Of a stretch of DNA of 42,277 nt, positions 33,103 through 41,603 are shown in pieces. The notes beneath the pieces were generated by a model that worked only from the letters and a program-made list of their open reading frames with translations, did no database searches and was not told the origin of the DNA. The stretch is from Saccharofermentans sp. (GTDB taxonomy: Bacteria > Bacillota > Clostridia > Saccharofermentanales > Saccharofermentanaceae), in contig JAKSRD010000017.1 in NCBI GenBank assembly GCA_024403795.1, positions 1-42,277 on the forward strand, written 5' to 3'. Both the position numbers and the translations under genes were made by a program. How positions within the stretch are numbered: the first letter of the stretch is position 1; the number at the start of each line of letters is the position of its first letter.

Positions 33103-33231
33103 AGCTGACAACGATCGATCCACCGTCGGAGCCTCCATTTGCTATCGCGTCGCCTCCTGCACCGGGAACGCATTGTTATCAAACACTTGCTTTTTACACC
33201 AATGAACCCTGTCATCAAACGCCTATTTTCG

Positions 33232-33528
33232 TGTCGGTTTATTCAATGGTTTTGTCGGCTCTGTGTCACCCTTCTGAGACTTTTGCTGTCGTTTCTGTCG
33301 TTGTTTGTATGCTTTCAAAGAAATCTTGTCTGATTTCTTGTCGCCGGCTGCCCGTTTTTGTCGGATGCACGTTTTGTCGACATTAGTCTCGATCCACGAC
33401 AAAAACCGGCAACAGATAAGACAAGGTTCCTTACAAAAACGACAATATCCCGCACTAATGGGACAAAAACTACAATTGCCGACAAGATTCCGGCGAAATA
33501 CAACGACAAAGCACGACAAAAGCCGACA
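33232..33528. repeat. Strand-inverted array of TGTC(G)/(C)GACA motifs in a gene-free interval
   Basis: The 628-nt interval 33051-33678 has no convincing gene. Within it, nine TGTC cores on the plus strand (starting 33232, 33253, 33264, 33287, 33296, 33327, 33339, 33359, 33375) are followed by nine GACA cores (33379, 33398, 33420, 33441, 33462, 33481, 33505, 33515, 33525). Most are flanked by T (or A) runs, as in TTTTGTCG and CGACAAAA. Orientation flips once, near 33379. Most spacings are near 10, 21 or 31 bp, that is whole helical turns. Short open frames across it (for example minus 33223-33519) are repeat-driven and unlikely to be genes. It may be a multi-site protein-binding region; the binding protein is unknown. 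Confidence 0.65.
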
Positions 33529-33678
33529 GAGAATTAGGCATCAGTCGTGTCACAGAGCGAGCTGAATCATGAAGGAAACAACAATGCCGATCGCATCGAA
33601 TGGCAATCAAACGGAATCGACAAGGATAACAGGCACACCGATATTACAAGTGCGCAATCGTTACAAATTCAAAACGGA

Positions 33679-36069
33679 TTAAAGTTCTTCGATCTCCGGA
33701 TACGAAGGGATCGCGCCGTGCTTTTGCACGCTTAATGAACAGTAGTGATTTGCAAAGTCAAGGCAATCGGAGATAACGGATGAAGAACAAGAGTCAAGAT
33801 CTTCCCTGCTGATCCCCGCTTTCTTCAATCTCCACAGGAACGCGCCGATAAACGCATCGCCTGCACCCGTGGTATCGATAGCCTTAACGGCAGGAACGGA
33901 TGATTCGATCACACCAAACGATCCAAGCGCACAAGCGCCGTCCTTACCTTTCGTAATGATGACGAGCTTGACGTTGCCGACAAAAAGAGCCGGTATGGCT
34001 TCGGCAATGTCGGAGGTGCCGCTGATGAACTCGAGCTCCTCATCGGAGATCTTCAGGATGTCACAATCCGGAATGAATTCGTTAACGACGCGCTTCAGCT
34101 CATCAAGGTCATCCCAAAGCATGAATCTCAGATTCGGATCAAAGCTGATGATCGCACCACGATGTCTCGCTATCGTTATGGCCGTACGGTGCGCATCTTT
34201 CATCGGGAAGTCCCCCAAAGACACGCTGCAAAAATGAAGCGCGTAACAATCGTCGAGCATATCACCTGTTACTTCTGATGGGGCAAAAAGCATATCGGCC
34301 GAAGGATTCCTGTAGAAAGAGAACACTCTGCCGCCGTCCTTCGCCAGACTGACAAAAGCCAGCGCGGTGTTAGCTTCAGCGGTGCGGCTGATATAAGACG
34401 TATCAACACCCGCCTGATCAAGAGTTCTCGTTATTACATTGCCAAAAGGATCATCACCCAGTTTGGTCAACATGCGCGCTTTTCCGCCGAGCTTGGAGAA
34501 CGCAGCACAAACATTTGCAGGCGCACCGCCAACGGCCGGCGAGAACGCACCTACCTCATGGAACTCGCACCCGTTCTTATCAGGTATGAAATCAATAAGC
34601 GCTTCGCCTATTGCCACCAAAGTGTCTTTAAGTCTGAGCGGACAGAGCTTGGCAGAAGCACCTTTAACATAAGTTCTTACCTGACGGTATTCAGGATAAA
34701 ATCTGGTGCTCATTACATAGCGACCACCGTTGATGTAGATCTCAAGAGAAGAGACATCGGCTATTACACGGACATCAGAAAGTGAATCAATCTGCATCTT
34801 ACGGAACTCACGTCCGTAACCTTCAGCGTTCATAAACTGAAGGATCATCGTACCGTTTTCCCTGCTCCACGAGAGCCTCGCTCCTGATATCTCAAGAACA
34901 AAGTCATCAGAATAATCATCCGTCCCGGCACCATCAACACCGGCAACACCGACAACGCCGGCAACACCATCAACACCGGCAACACCATCAACGCCGGCAA
35001 CACCGGCACAAGCTGCTAAGTCATCGCGAACTTCAGCCTGTACTTCAACATCGATCTCAAACGGCAGGCCTTCCCACGCCTCGCCGGCGATCTCTTTGCA
35101 AGAACCTTTTAGCACATTCAATTCGCGTACGGGATTCTGCAAAAGCTTGCCGTCAGGAGCGACAGATAATTCTCTCGGCAAGGTCAGGCAGTGCTGCCAG
35201 CCAAGCTCCACGGTCGGATTGGAATAAGAATCGTCACCGATCCCCATCCAGCCGATGAGAAGCCTTCGGCCGTCAGGTGCGACAAAGGTCTGCGGAGCAT
35301 AGAAATCAAAACCGTAATCGAATTCCTCGAATTCGGAAAGAGTATTTCCGTTAACGGTAAAATAGCCGCTGTGGAAAATATTCTGGAATCTGCATTCGCC
35401 TCGTTCGGTGCCTTGCGGACAAACGGCAAGATATCTGAAGCCGTCAAGCTCAAACATGTCGGGACATTCCCACATGTAGCCCATGTCAGGAACGGACAAT
35501 GAGCCCTTATATTCGAGCTTATCGACGGAGGGACCCTCATAAAGTAAAACAAGGCCTTGATCCGAGATGCTTCTGGCACCGAGTACCATCTTGTAGAGAC
35601 CGTTCTCATAAGAAACCTTAGGATCCCTGACATGGCAGGAGCAGAAGTCGGGATAATCCGTGTTACGGAGAAGGATCTGCTTGGGTGACATTTTCGAGCC
35701 GTCGGAAGAAGAGGCAAAGATGACGTTCGCTCCGCGCCCTTCGAGTATGTAATCATAGGAGCCGTCCTCAAGCACGTTGCCCGTGTAGAAGAATTCAATA
35801 TGATCAGGGAACGTGACTGCAGAGCCTGAGAAGACACCGTCTCGGTCTTCGAGGATGTCGGCAGTAAGCACTACACCTTTGTATTTCCAAGAGAGAAGAT
35901 CGGAACTGACGTAGTGTCCCCAACGCCTGGTACTCTCGCCACACGGCGTGTCAGGCGAATACTGGAAATACACATGATACAAACCGTCATAAAAGCACAA
36001 GCCGTTTGGGTCGTTCATCCAACCGCAGGGCGGTTCGATATGAAGATTCTGTCTCCACTTCCCTTTCAT
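33679..36069 (-). CDS. Fused GH32 sucrose-6-phosphate hydrolase/invertase and PfkB fructokinase
   Basis: 796 residues in one uninterrupted frame. Residues 1 to about 480 are GH32: nucleophile Asp20 in WMNDPNG, FSGS (80-83), transition-state Asp149 in RDP, acid/base Glu201 in MWECPD, and a C-terminal beta-sandwich. Residues about 483-796 are a PfkB sugar kinase: VAIGEALIDFIP, GGAPANVCAAFSKLGG, and the signature DTTGAGDAF with catalytic Asp738. Together they would hydrolyse sucrose(-6-phosphate) and phosphorylate the fructose released. No signal peptide, so cytoplasmic. A GVAGVD repeat tract interrupts the beta-sandwich (356-381). GGAGG lies 6 nt before the ATG, 14 nt after rodA. No sugar transporter is nearby. 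Confidence 0.94.
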   Translation of the reverse strand: MKGKWRQNLHIEPPCGWMNDPNGLCFYDGLYHVYFQYSPDTPCGESTRRWGHYVSSDLLSWKYKGVVLTADILEDRDGVFSGSAVTFPDHIEFFYTGNVLEDGSYDYILEGRGANVIFASSSDGSKMSPKQILLRNTDYPDFCSCHVRDPKVSYENGLYKMVLGARSISDQGLVLLYEGPSVDKLEYKGSLSVPDMGYMWECPDMFELDGFRYLAVCPQGTERGECRFQNIFHSGYFTVNGNTLSEFEEFDYGFDFYAPQTFVAPDGRRLLIGWMGIGDDSYSNPTVELGWQHCLTLPRELSVAPDGKLLQNPVRELNVLKGSCKEIAGEAWEGLPFEIDVEVQAEVRDDLAACAGVAGVDGVAGVDGVAGVVGVAGVDGAGTDDYSDDFVLEISGARLSWSRENGTMILQFMNAEGYGREFRKMQIDSLSDVRVIADVSSLEIYINGGRYVMSTRFYPEYRQVRTYVKGASAKLCPLRLKDTLVAIGEALIDFIPDKNGCEFHEVGAFSPAVGGAPANVCAAFSKLGGKARMLTKLGDDPFGNVITRTLDQAGVDTSYISRTAEANTALAFVSLAKDGGRVFSFYRNPSADMLFAPSEVTGDMLDDCYALHFCSVSLGDFPMKDAHRTAITIARHRGAIISFDPNLRFMLWDDLDELKRVVNEFIPDCDILKISDEELEFISGTSDIAEAIPALFVGNVKLVIITKGKDGACALGSFGVIESSVPAVKAIDTTGAGDAFIGAFLWRLKKAGISREDLDSCSSSVISDCLDFANHYCSLSVQKHGAIPSYPEIEEL
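34927..35004 (-). repeat. In-frame GVAGVD minisatellite within the GH32-PfkB gene
   Basis: A 78-nt tract of 9/18-nt units (plus strand: variants of CAACACCGG and CAACACCAT) encodes repeating Val-Ala-Gly-Val-Asp-Gly (residues 356-381). It falls between beta strands of the GH32 C-terminal sandwich (after EVQAEVRDDLAA, before DDFVLEIS), so it probably forms a solvent-exposed loop. It looks like a recent slippage expansion. Confidence 0.85.
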
Positions 36070-36083
36070 GCTGCGCCTCCGGA

Positions 36084-37208
36084 CTATGTGTTACGCGACA
36101 TTGAAATGTTCAGGATTACTCCGAACGCAAGATAATTGATAAGCATGGCTGTACCGCCGAGGCTGATGAACGGCAACGGGATACCGGTAATGGGAAGAAG
36201 TCCTACGGACATTCCCATATTCTCGATATAGTGGAAAGCAAAGTAGCCCGCAAGACCCGTAAGGCAATAAGAAGCTGACTTTGATTCGATCTTTGCGGCA
36301 ACATAAAGACATCTGCAGATAAAAAAGAATGCCAGAACGATAACTGCGGTGGTGCCGATGAATCCCATATGTTCGGATATCGCACTGAAGATGAAGTCGC
36401 TCTCCTTAACGGGGACCGGAGTGAGAACACCGGTGTGGTTACCGGTAAGACCTCCTGAAGCTATCGCATATTTGGACTGCATCAAGTTGTACTCCGCCCG
36501 CGGATCGGAACCCTGGAAAACAAGAGAAAGGATCCTCTCTTTCTGGAAAGGCTTGAGGTAGAAGGCCCAGACTACGGGAACAACGACTACGACAAACAAA
36601 GAGAATGCCAGAAGGAAGTATCTGTACCTTACACCCCATGCAAAGAGCATGCATACGAACGTAAAGCAGATAACCATCGCAGTACCGAAGTCAGGCTGTG
36701 TCAGGATGAGGAGCATCGGAGGCGCATAAACGGCTGCCATTATTCCGAAGCCCTTGAGAAGTGTAACTTCCTTGTTGTGCATCGCTTCGAAGATATCGGA
36801 AGCGACCATGATGAGACCGATCTTTGCAAGCTCGGAAGGCTGGAAGTTACCGATGATGGGAAGCTTCATCCAAGAGTCTGCGCCCCATGTTCCTTCAAGA
36901 GAATATCCGTCGATTGGAACGAGGATCAGGAGAAGCAGCGAGACTGCATATATCAGTCTTCCGGTAATCTTAAGAAGGTGATCGTCCAGAAGGCTCAAGA
37001 TCAAAGCAGCAATGACACCGCCAACCGTCGCAACTATCTGTCTGTAATAGTTGCCGGGATATGCGGCATAACCTTTGGATAGAACTTTCTGAAGAACATA
37101 AAGGCCGATTATCGTCATCAGCAAAACGGGCACGACAAGATAATAGTCGACGGCCTTAAATCCGTCTTTCCCGCGAAGTCTGACAACGCCGGAACCAGCC
37201 TTACCCAT
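36084..37208 (-). CDS. rodA: Rod-shape peptidoglycan polymerase RodA (SEDS)
   Basis: 374 residues with about ten membrane segments. SEDS motifs: GADSWMKLPIIGNFQPSELAKI split around W..L and QPSE, TQPDFGTAM, and the terminal GIPLPFISLGGTAM. The length without a long N-terminal tail, and a position outside the division cluster, favour RodA (elongasome) over FtsW. It begins 2 nt after lgt and is followed 14 nt later by the GH32-PfkB gene. Its usual partner PBP2 and MreBCD are not in the window. Confidence 0.88.
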   Translation of the reverse strand: MGKAGSGVVRLRGKDGFKAVDYYLVVPVLLMTIIGLYVLQKVLSKGYAAYPGNYYRQIVATVGGVIAALILSLLDDHLLKITGRLIYAVSLLLLILVPIDGYSLEGTWGADSWMKLPIIGNFQPSELAKIGLIMVASDIFEAMHNKEVTLLKGFGIMAAVYAPPMLLILTQPDFGTAMVICFTFVCMLFAWGVRYRYFLLAFSLFVVVVVPVVWAFYLKPFQKERILSLVFQGSDPRAEYNLMQSKYAIASGGLTGNHTGVLTPVPVKESDFIFSAISEHMGFIGTTAVIVLAFFFICRCLYVAAKIESKSASYCLTGLAGYFAFHYIENMGMSVGLLPITGIPLPFISLGGTAMLINYLAFGVILNISMSRNT

Positions 37209-37210
37209 TA

Positions 37211-38104
37211 TTACTTATTTCCTTCTGCAGCAACTGCTTCGTCATCGTAGAACTTAGCAGCGAAAGCCTGCTTCTCGATCTTCTGTGATCTTGCGTATGC
37301 AATATAGAGAAGCGCTGCCACAACAAAGATGAGGGACAGGAGCTGTGAGATCCTGAGGCCTGTGCTGCCGATATAGAGGGAGTCTGTTCTGATGCCCTCG
37401 ATGAAGAATCTTGCAGTTCCGTAAAGCGCAAAATATACACAGGTTGTCTCAAATGAGATCTTGGAATTCTTTCTTACCTTCATAAGAATGAAGAAGATGA
37501 TGAGGTCGGCAATCGACTCATAAAGGAATGTCGGATGAACGGGCATCGTGGAAACAAGCGTCTTGCAATTAGCTGTCAGATAACGCTCGATCGTAGAACT
37601 TGTCATACCCCAGGGAAGTGTGGTCGTAGTGCCGAATGCCTCCTGATTGAAGAAGTTGCCCCATCTTCCGATAGCCTGACCCAGGGGGAGATATACGATA
37701 ATGTAATCAGCCAGTGATCTGAAGGGGATCTTTCTGATATAGCACATAATGATCGCGCCGATGAATACGAGGATGACACCGCCGTAGACGGCAAGACCGC
37801 CGGATCTGATATCGATCATCTTCTTGAAGTCGCCCTTGTAGTAACTCCAGTTGCAAGCAACATAGTAGATCCTGGCTCCGATAAGAGCACAGGGAATGAT
37901 CAAGAGGATCGTATCGTAGATAAGTCCTTCCGGGAAGTTAAGGCTCTTCGACTGCTTGATCGCAAGACCGACGCACAGAACGAGCGCGAGAGCGATCAAA
38001 ATACCATACCAATAGACTTCGATGCTTCCGATCGTAAATGCGACCGGATTGACTTCTATGTCGATCCCGAGACCCGGGAACTTAACTTCAACTGCGCTTA
38101 TCAT
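37211..38104 (-). CDS. lgt: Prolipoprotein diacylglyceryl transferase Lgt
   Basis: 297 residues from ATG 38104 (AAGGA close upstream, GGAGG 11 nt upstream). Seven or so membrane segments; it transfers diacylglycerol from phosphatidylglycerol to the lipobox Cys of prolipoproteins. The Lgt signature GRWGNFFNQEAFG, the N-terminal YWYGILIALAL, GARIYYV, and HPTFLYES are all present. The 88-nt gap after ribF contains a small ACCC/GGGT hairpin but no terminator. Confidence 0.93.
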   Translation of the reverse strand: MISAVEVKFPGLGIDIEVNPVAFTIGSIEVYWYGILIALALVLCVGLAIKQSKSLNFPEGLIYDTILLIIPCALIGARIYYVACNWSYYKGDFKKMIDIRSGGLAVYGGVILVFIGAIIMCYIRKIPFRSLADYIIVYLPLGQAIGRWGNFFNQEAFGTTTTLPWGMTSSTIERYLTANCKTLVSTMPVHPTFLYESIADLIIFFILMKVRKNSKISFETTCVYFALYGTARFFIEGIRTDSLYIGSTGLRISQLLSLIFVVAALLYIAYARSQKIEKQAFAAKFYDDEAVAAEGNK

Positions 38105-38192
38105 AATTTCCTTATCCTCCCTGCCCACCCTTATGGGTCAGATAAATCTTTGATATATTACCACAAAATAGAATATATAGCTTTCGCCGATC

Positions 38193-39137
38193 TTATTTCG
38201 CGTTCAAATTGCGGCTTTTCAGATACTCGGCAGCCTGAAGTTTGTTCTGTTCCACAGCTGCAGTCAGCTCATCCTTCGAGCCGTAATGCTCTTCTGCTCT
38301 GAGGAAATGCAGCAGCTCGAGTTCGATCCTCGCCCCGTATATATCCTCATCAAAATCGAAAATAAAAGTCTCGGCAACATCATTCTCCGCGTCTTCCACC
38401 GTAGGTCTTCTGCCGATGTTCGTCACTCCGTAGAGAACTCTTTTTCCGAGACTGATACGTGACACGTAGACTCCCCTTCTTACAACGAATTTCTCATCGG
38501 GCACGACGAGATTTGCCGTAGGGAATCCGAGTGTTCTTCCGAGCTGCTTTCCGTGCGCACAATATCCCGAGTAAGAGTAGTTCCTTCCGCCGCAAAGATC
38601 TCTCACCAAATCGACATTGCCTTCTTCGAGAGCTCTTCTCATCACGGTCGTGGATATTTTCTCATCCGAACCTTCGATCAAGTGATCCTTTACAACGATT
38701 ACGCGAATATCATGTTCTTTTGCAAATTCTTTTATCAGGTTAACGTCACCGCTCGCATTACGGCCGAATCTGTAATCCTCACCCATAACGAGCGTGTCAG
38801 CGATCGCACGATTATAAAGGACCTCCGTAAGGAAAGCCTCAGGCTCCATATCCTTAACAGAATCAAAATCGAGCATCAGTATCTCATCGACTCCCTCGCT
38901 GCCGATAAGTTTTGCACGTTCCTCGTGAGTGTACAGAGCACGGTTGCCGTTCTTTATCAGGTTCTTAAAAGTCTGAACGGTGGAAGTAAGTCCGTCACGT
39001 TCAGCTATCGCTTCTGTCTTGCGTATGATGTCCAGATGTCCCTGGTGAATGCCGTCGAATAATCCGAGTGCGATTACCCTGCCCTTCGTTCCGAGAGGAA
39101 GCTCATTAAGACTATATGCGGTACAGACCTTAATCAT
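38193..39137 (-). CDS. ribF: Bifunctional riboflavin kinase / FAD synthetase RibF
   Basis: 314 residues. N-terminal FMN adenylyltransferase domain with ALGLFDGIHQGHLDII and the KISTTVMRRAL motif (ISSTxIR type). C-terminal riboflavin kinase domain with LGRTLGFPTANL, RRGVYVS, GVTNIGRRPTV and FDFDEDIYG. It makes FMN and FAD from riboflavin. It overlaps the truB stop by 8 nt, consistent with the common truB-ribF pair. Confidence 0.95.
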   Translation of the reverse strand: MIKVCTAYSLNELPLGTKGRVIALGLFDGIHQGHLDIIRKTEAIAERDGLTSTVQTFKNLIKNGNRALYTHEERAKLIGSEGVDEILMLDFDSVKDMEPEAFLTEVLYNRAIADTLVMGEDYRFGRNASGDVNLIKEFAKEHDIRVIVVKDHLIEGSDEKISTTVMRRALEEGNVDLVRDLCGGRNYSYSGYCAHGKQLGRTLGFPTANLVVPDEKFVVRRGVYVSRISLGKRVLYGVTNIGRRPTVEDAENDVAETFIFDFDEDIYGARIELELLHFLRAEEHYGSKDELTAAVEQNKLQAAEYLKSRNLNAK

Positions 39138-40077
39138 GAGCGTAAAGCCTCTCGATCCTCATTGTGAGACCATCTGTTTCTGCGGAAGGATATACGACTG
39201 CAATGAGTTTACCTTCAAATGTGGCTCTGTAGTATTCTCTGTTCTCTTCGTCCGGATCACCTGCGATCTCAATGGGGAAAGCGATCTTTCTTCCGAACTT
39301 GATATCCTTTGTCTGCTTTGCATCAAGTACGATCTCAGGAAGGAAACTGACAGTCTCTGAAGCGTCTCTCACGAATGAGAAGTCTTGCGCTTCCGCCATC
39401 TCCTGCAGTTTTTCGGGAGTATACGCATCCCTCACGTTGAACTGACCGTTTACGGTCCTTCTGAGTGATTCGGCATACGCACCGTATCCTGTCAGCTCAC
39501 CGAGATCTGAGCATATCGTTCTGATATAGGTTCCTTTGGAACACATGCAATCAAAATCAACTGCAAATCCTTTCCCGGGTTTGCTTATGTCAATAATATC
39601 AAGTGAGTATATCTTGATCTTGGAAGGCTTCAGTTCCGGCATCTCACCCTTACGGGCAAGTTCATAGGCTTTCTTGCCGTCGATCTTCTTGGCGGAATAT
39701 GCCGGTGGAAGCTGTTCTTCGGAAGCCTTTACCTTATTGAAAGCTTCATGAAGAAGCTTGTAGCCTGACTGTTCAAGCAAAGCGATGTCTTCATCGGACG
39801 GATAATTCTCTGATATGAATTCTCCCGTCTTATCCATCGTGTCGGTCTTGGCACCGAAAACACATTTGCAGGAATACCCCTTATCGAAGCCTTCACAAAA
39901 TCTCAGGTACTTCAGTCCCTTGCCGACAAACACCGGCAAAAGGCCCGTGGCAAACGGATCCAAAGTTCCCAGATGTCCCACTTTGCGTGTGCCGAGAAGA
40001 CTTCCTACAAAACGGTCGGTCTTGAAGGATGTCCATCCCTCAGGCTTATCAACTAGGATAAATCCGTCCTGAATCAT
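39130..40077 (-). CDS. truB: tRNA pseudouridine(55) synthase TruB
   Basis: 315 residues. The catalytic loop HLGTLDPFATGLLPV contains the nucleophilic Asp; the N-terminus GFILVDKPEGWTSF and the motif SAKKIDGKKAYELAR are typical. A C-terminal extension follows the core, presumably PUA-like. It forms pseudouridine 55 in the tRNA T-arm. The ATG overlaps the nrnA stop by 4 nt. Confidence 0.95.
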   Translation of the reverse strand: MIQDGFILVDKPEGWTSFKTDRFVGSLLGTRKVGHLGTLDPFATGLLPVFVGKGLKYLRFCEGFDKGYSCKCVFGAKTDTMDKTGEFISENYPSDEDIALLEQSGYKLLHEAFNKVKASEEQLPPAYSAKKIDGKKAYELARKGEMPELKPSKIKIYSLDIIDISKPGKGFAVDFDCMCSKGTYIRTICSDLGELTGYGAYAESLRRTVNGQFNVRDAYTPEKLQEMAEAQDFSFVRDASETVSFLPEIVLDAKQTKDIKFGRKIAFPIEIAGDPDEENREYYRATFEGKLIAVVYPSAETDGLTMRIERLYAHD

Positions 40078-41141
40078 ATTGCAGCCTGAACCCTCTTAAT
40101 AATCTCATCTGCGACTTCATTTATATCACCGTTCTTTACGGCAAAGCCTGCGGCTCTTATATGTCCGCCGCCGCCGAAGCTTCCGGCAAACTCAGAACAG
40201 TCGAAGTAATCCTGAGATCTGATATTCGCTCTGATCTCACCGTTTTCGAGCTGTCTCAAAACAATGGCGAGTTCAACGCCGTCAATGTCTCTGATGGCAG
40301 ATACCACATCATCGACACTGTCGGGACCGGCATTCAGTTCGGCAAACAGCTCATAAGGGACGACCGACATTGCGAACTTGCCGTCACAGTAGAAGTTCAC
40401 GAGAGATCTTGCCTTGGCGGACATGAGGAATTTCTCCTTCGTCTTGCGGTCAAAAAGATTGTAGCAAGCCTCCGAGATATCACCTCCGAGTCCGATCAGT
40501 TGTCCTGCCGACTCAAGCGTCTCAGGATGTGTATTCTTGAATGTGAACCTTCCGGTATCGGTTACGATTCCGGAGAGAACAGCCTTTGCGATCCGGGGCT
40601 GAAGAAGTTCGTTCAACGCCTTGCCCGTAAGCTGAGCCATCTGTTCTGCTACGTAGAAAACAAGCTCACAAGCGGAAGAACTGTCGGGATCGACCCAGTA
40701 ATTGTCTTCTCTTGTCGTAACTGAAGCATGGTGATCTACCACGATCTTCGGTTCGATTGACTCGAAAATCTCGCCGCACAGGCCCATTCTTGAGCCTTCG
40801 GAGCAATCGGTCGCAATTGCAGCACCGACTTTCTTTCCGCCGATTGTGCCGCAAGTTCTGTATTCTTCAGCCAGCGGCGAATCAACATCGGTACGGAAGA
40901 AAAGATCATCCAATTGCATGAACTCCATCGTTACCGGCAATTCTTCCTGAATGGCGACATAAGCTTCTGCACCAAGTGCTCTGGCCATACCGGCGATACC
41001 GGATGCAGAACCGACACAATCGCCGTCTACGCTTCTATGAAGGAAGACTAGGATGACTTCGTTGTCAGCCTTGGTCTTCTCAATAACGCTTAAGATGTTC
41101 TTGGCGCTTCTTGCGCTTCCTTCCCTATAGCGTTCTCTCAT
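40074..41141 (-). CDS. nrnA: DHH/DHHA1 phosphoesterase, NrnA-like (oligoribonuclease/pAp phosphatase)
   Basis: 355 residues from ATG 41141 (GGAG 8 nt upstream); an ATG at 41189 with AGGA 9 nt upstream would add 16 residues. DHH motifs: VFLHRSVDGDCVGS (an H-x-x-x-DGD variant of HxNPDGDxxGS), ATDCSEGSRMG, and VVDHH. The DHHA1 domain ends with FGGGGHIRAAG. It degrades nanoRNAs and 3',5'-pAp. The rbfA-nrnA-truB-ribF order is standard in Bacillota. Confidence 0.92.
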   Translation of the reverse strand: MRERYREGSARSAKNILSVIEKTKADNEVILVFLHRSVDGDCVGSASGIAGMARALGAEAYVAIQEELPVTMEFMQLDDLFFRTDVDSPLAEEYRTCGTIGGKKVGAAIATDCSEGSRMGLCGEIFESIEPKIVVDHHASVTTREDNYWVDPDSSSACELVFYVAEQMAQLTGKALNELLQPRIAKAVLSGIVTDTGRFTFKNTHPETLESAGQLIGLGGDISEACYNLFDRKTKEKFLMSAKARSLVNFYCDGKFAMSVVPYELFAELNAGPDSVDDVVSAIRDIDGVELAIVLRQLENGEIRANIRSQDYFDCSEFAGSFGGGGHIRAAGFAVKNGDINEVADEIIKRVQAAI

Positions 41142-41194
41142 TAATATTTCTCCGTTCTGATCAATGCAGAGCAGAGCCGCACACGTCATAACAG

Positions 41195-41602
41195 TTATTC
41201 CTGACTGTTCTCTCCGTCAGCGGCTTTCTCTTCTCTGGCAATTCTTCTGGCTTCGTCTTCCTTGATCGTCTGGTCGATCAAAGCCTCCATTCTCATGGCG
41301 TTGTTGAGTGTATTATCCAGCTTGAAGCTGAGCTCCGGAGCTACGCGAAGGTTTATCTCCTGTACGGTCTCGTAACGGATAAAACCCTTTGCGTGCTCGA
41401 TAGCTTCCATTGCTTCTTTCTGTGTTTTCTCATCACCGTAGACAGAGATGAAGACTGTAGCATGAGATAAGTCACGGCTCATCTTGACTGCTGTGACAGA
41501 CGTAAGCAAAGGAACTCTGGGATCCTTCAGCTTAGTCGATATTATCGTCGATATGATCTTCTGGATCTCATCACCGACTATCTCCGGTCTTCTGTTCTTC
41601 AT
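41195..41602 (-). CDS. rbfA: 30S ribosome-binding factor RbfA
   Basis: 135 residues from ATG 41602, preceded by AGAGGG and one nucleotide after the infB stop; the upstream open frame to 41707 lies inside infB. KH-like fold with RRPEIVGDEIQKIIS, KLKDPRV, DLSHATVFISVYG and LRVAPELSFKLDNTL. It matures the 30S subunit. A charged C-terminal tail (DEARRIAREEKAADGE) is present. Confidence 0.93.
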   Translation of the reverse strand: MKNRRPEIVGDEIQKIISTIISTKLKDPRVPLLTSVTAVKMSRDLSHATVFISVYGDEKTQKEAMEAIEHAKGFIRYETVQEINLRVAPELSFKLDNTLNNAMRMEALIDQTIKEDEARRIAREEKAADGENSQE

Positions 41603-41603
41603 A

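Noticed and set aside
33223..33519. Minus-strand frame of 98 codons rich in Lys/Gln and Cys across the TGTC/GACA array
   Set aside because: No ribosome-binding site, low complexity caused by the repeated motif, overlapping alternatives in other frames; treated as non-coding.
33232..33528. CRISPR array or replication origin
   Set aside because: Motif cores are only 4-8 bp with no constant spacer length; no DnaA boxes (TTATCCACA) and no dnaA/dnaN genes nearby.
33547..33735. Plus-strand 62-codon frame between the array and the GH32-PfkB gene
   Set aside because: It overlaps the 3' end of the fusion gene on the other strand and has no recognisable domain or convincing start signal.
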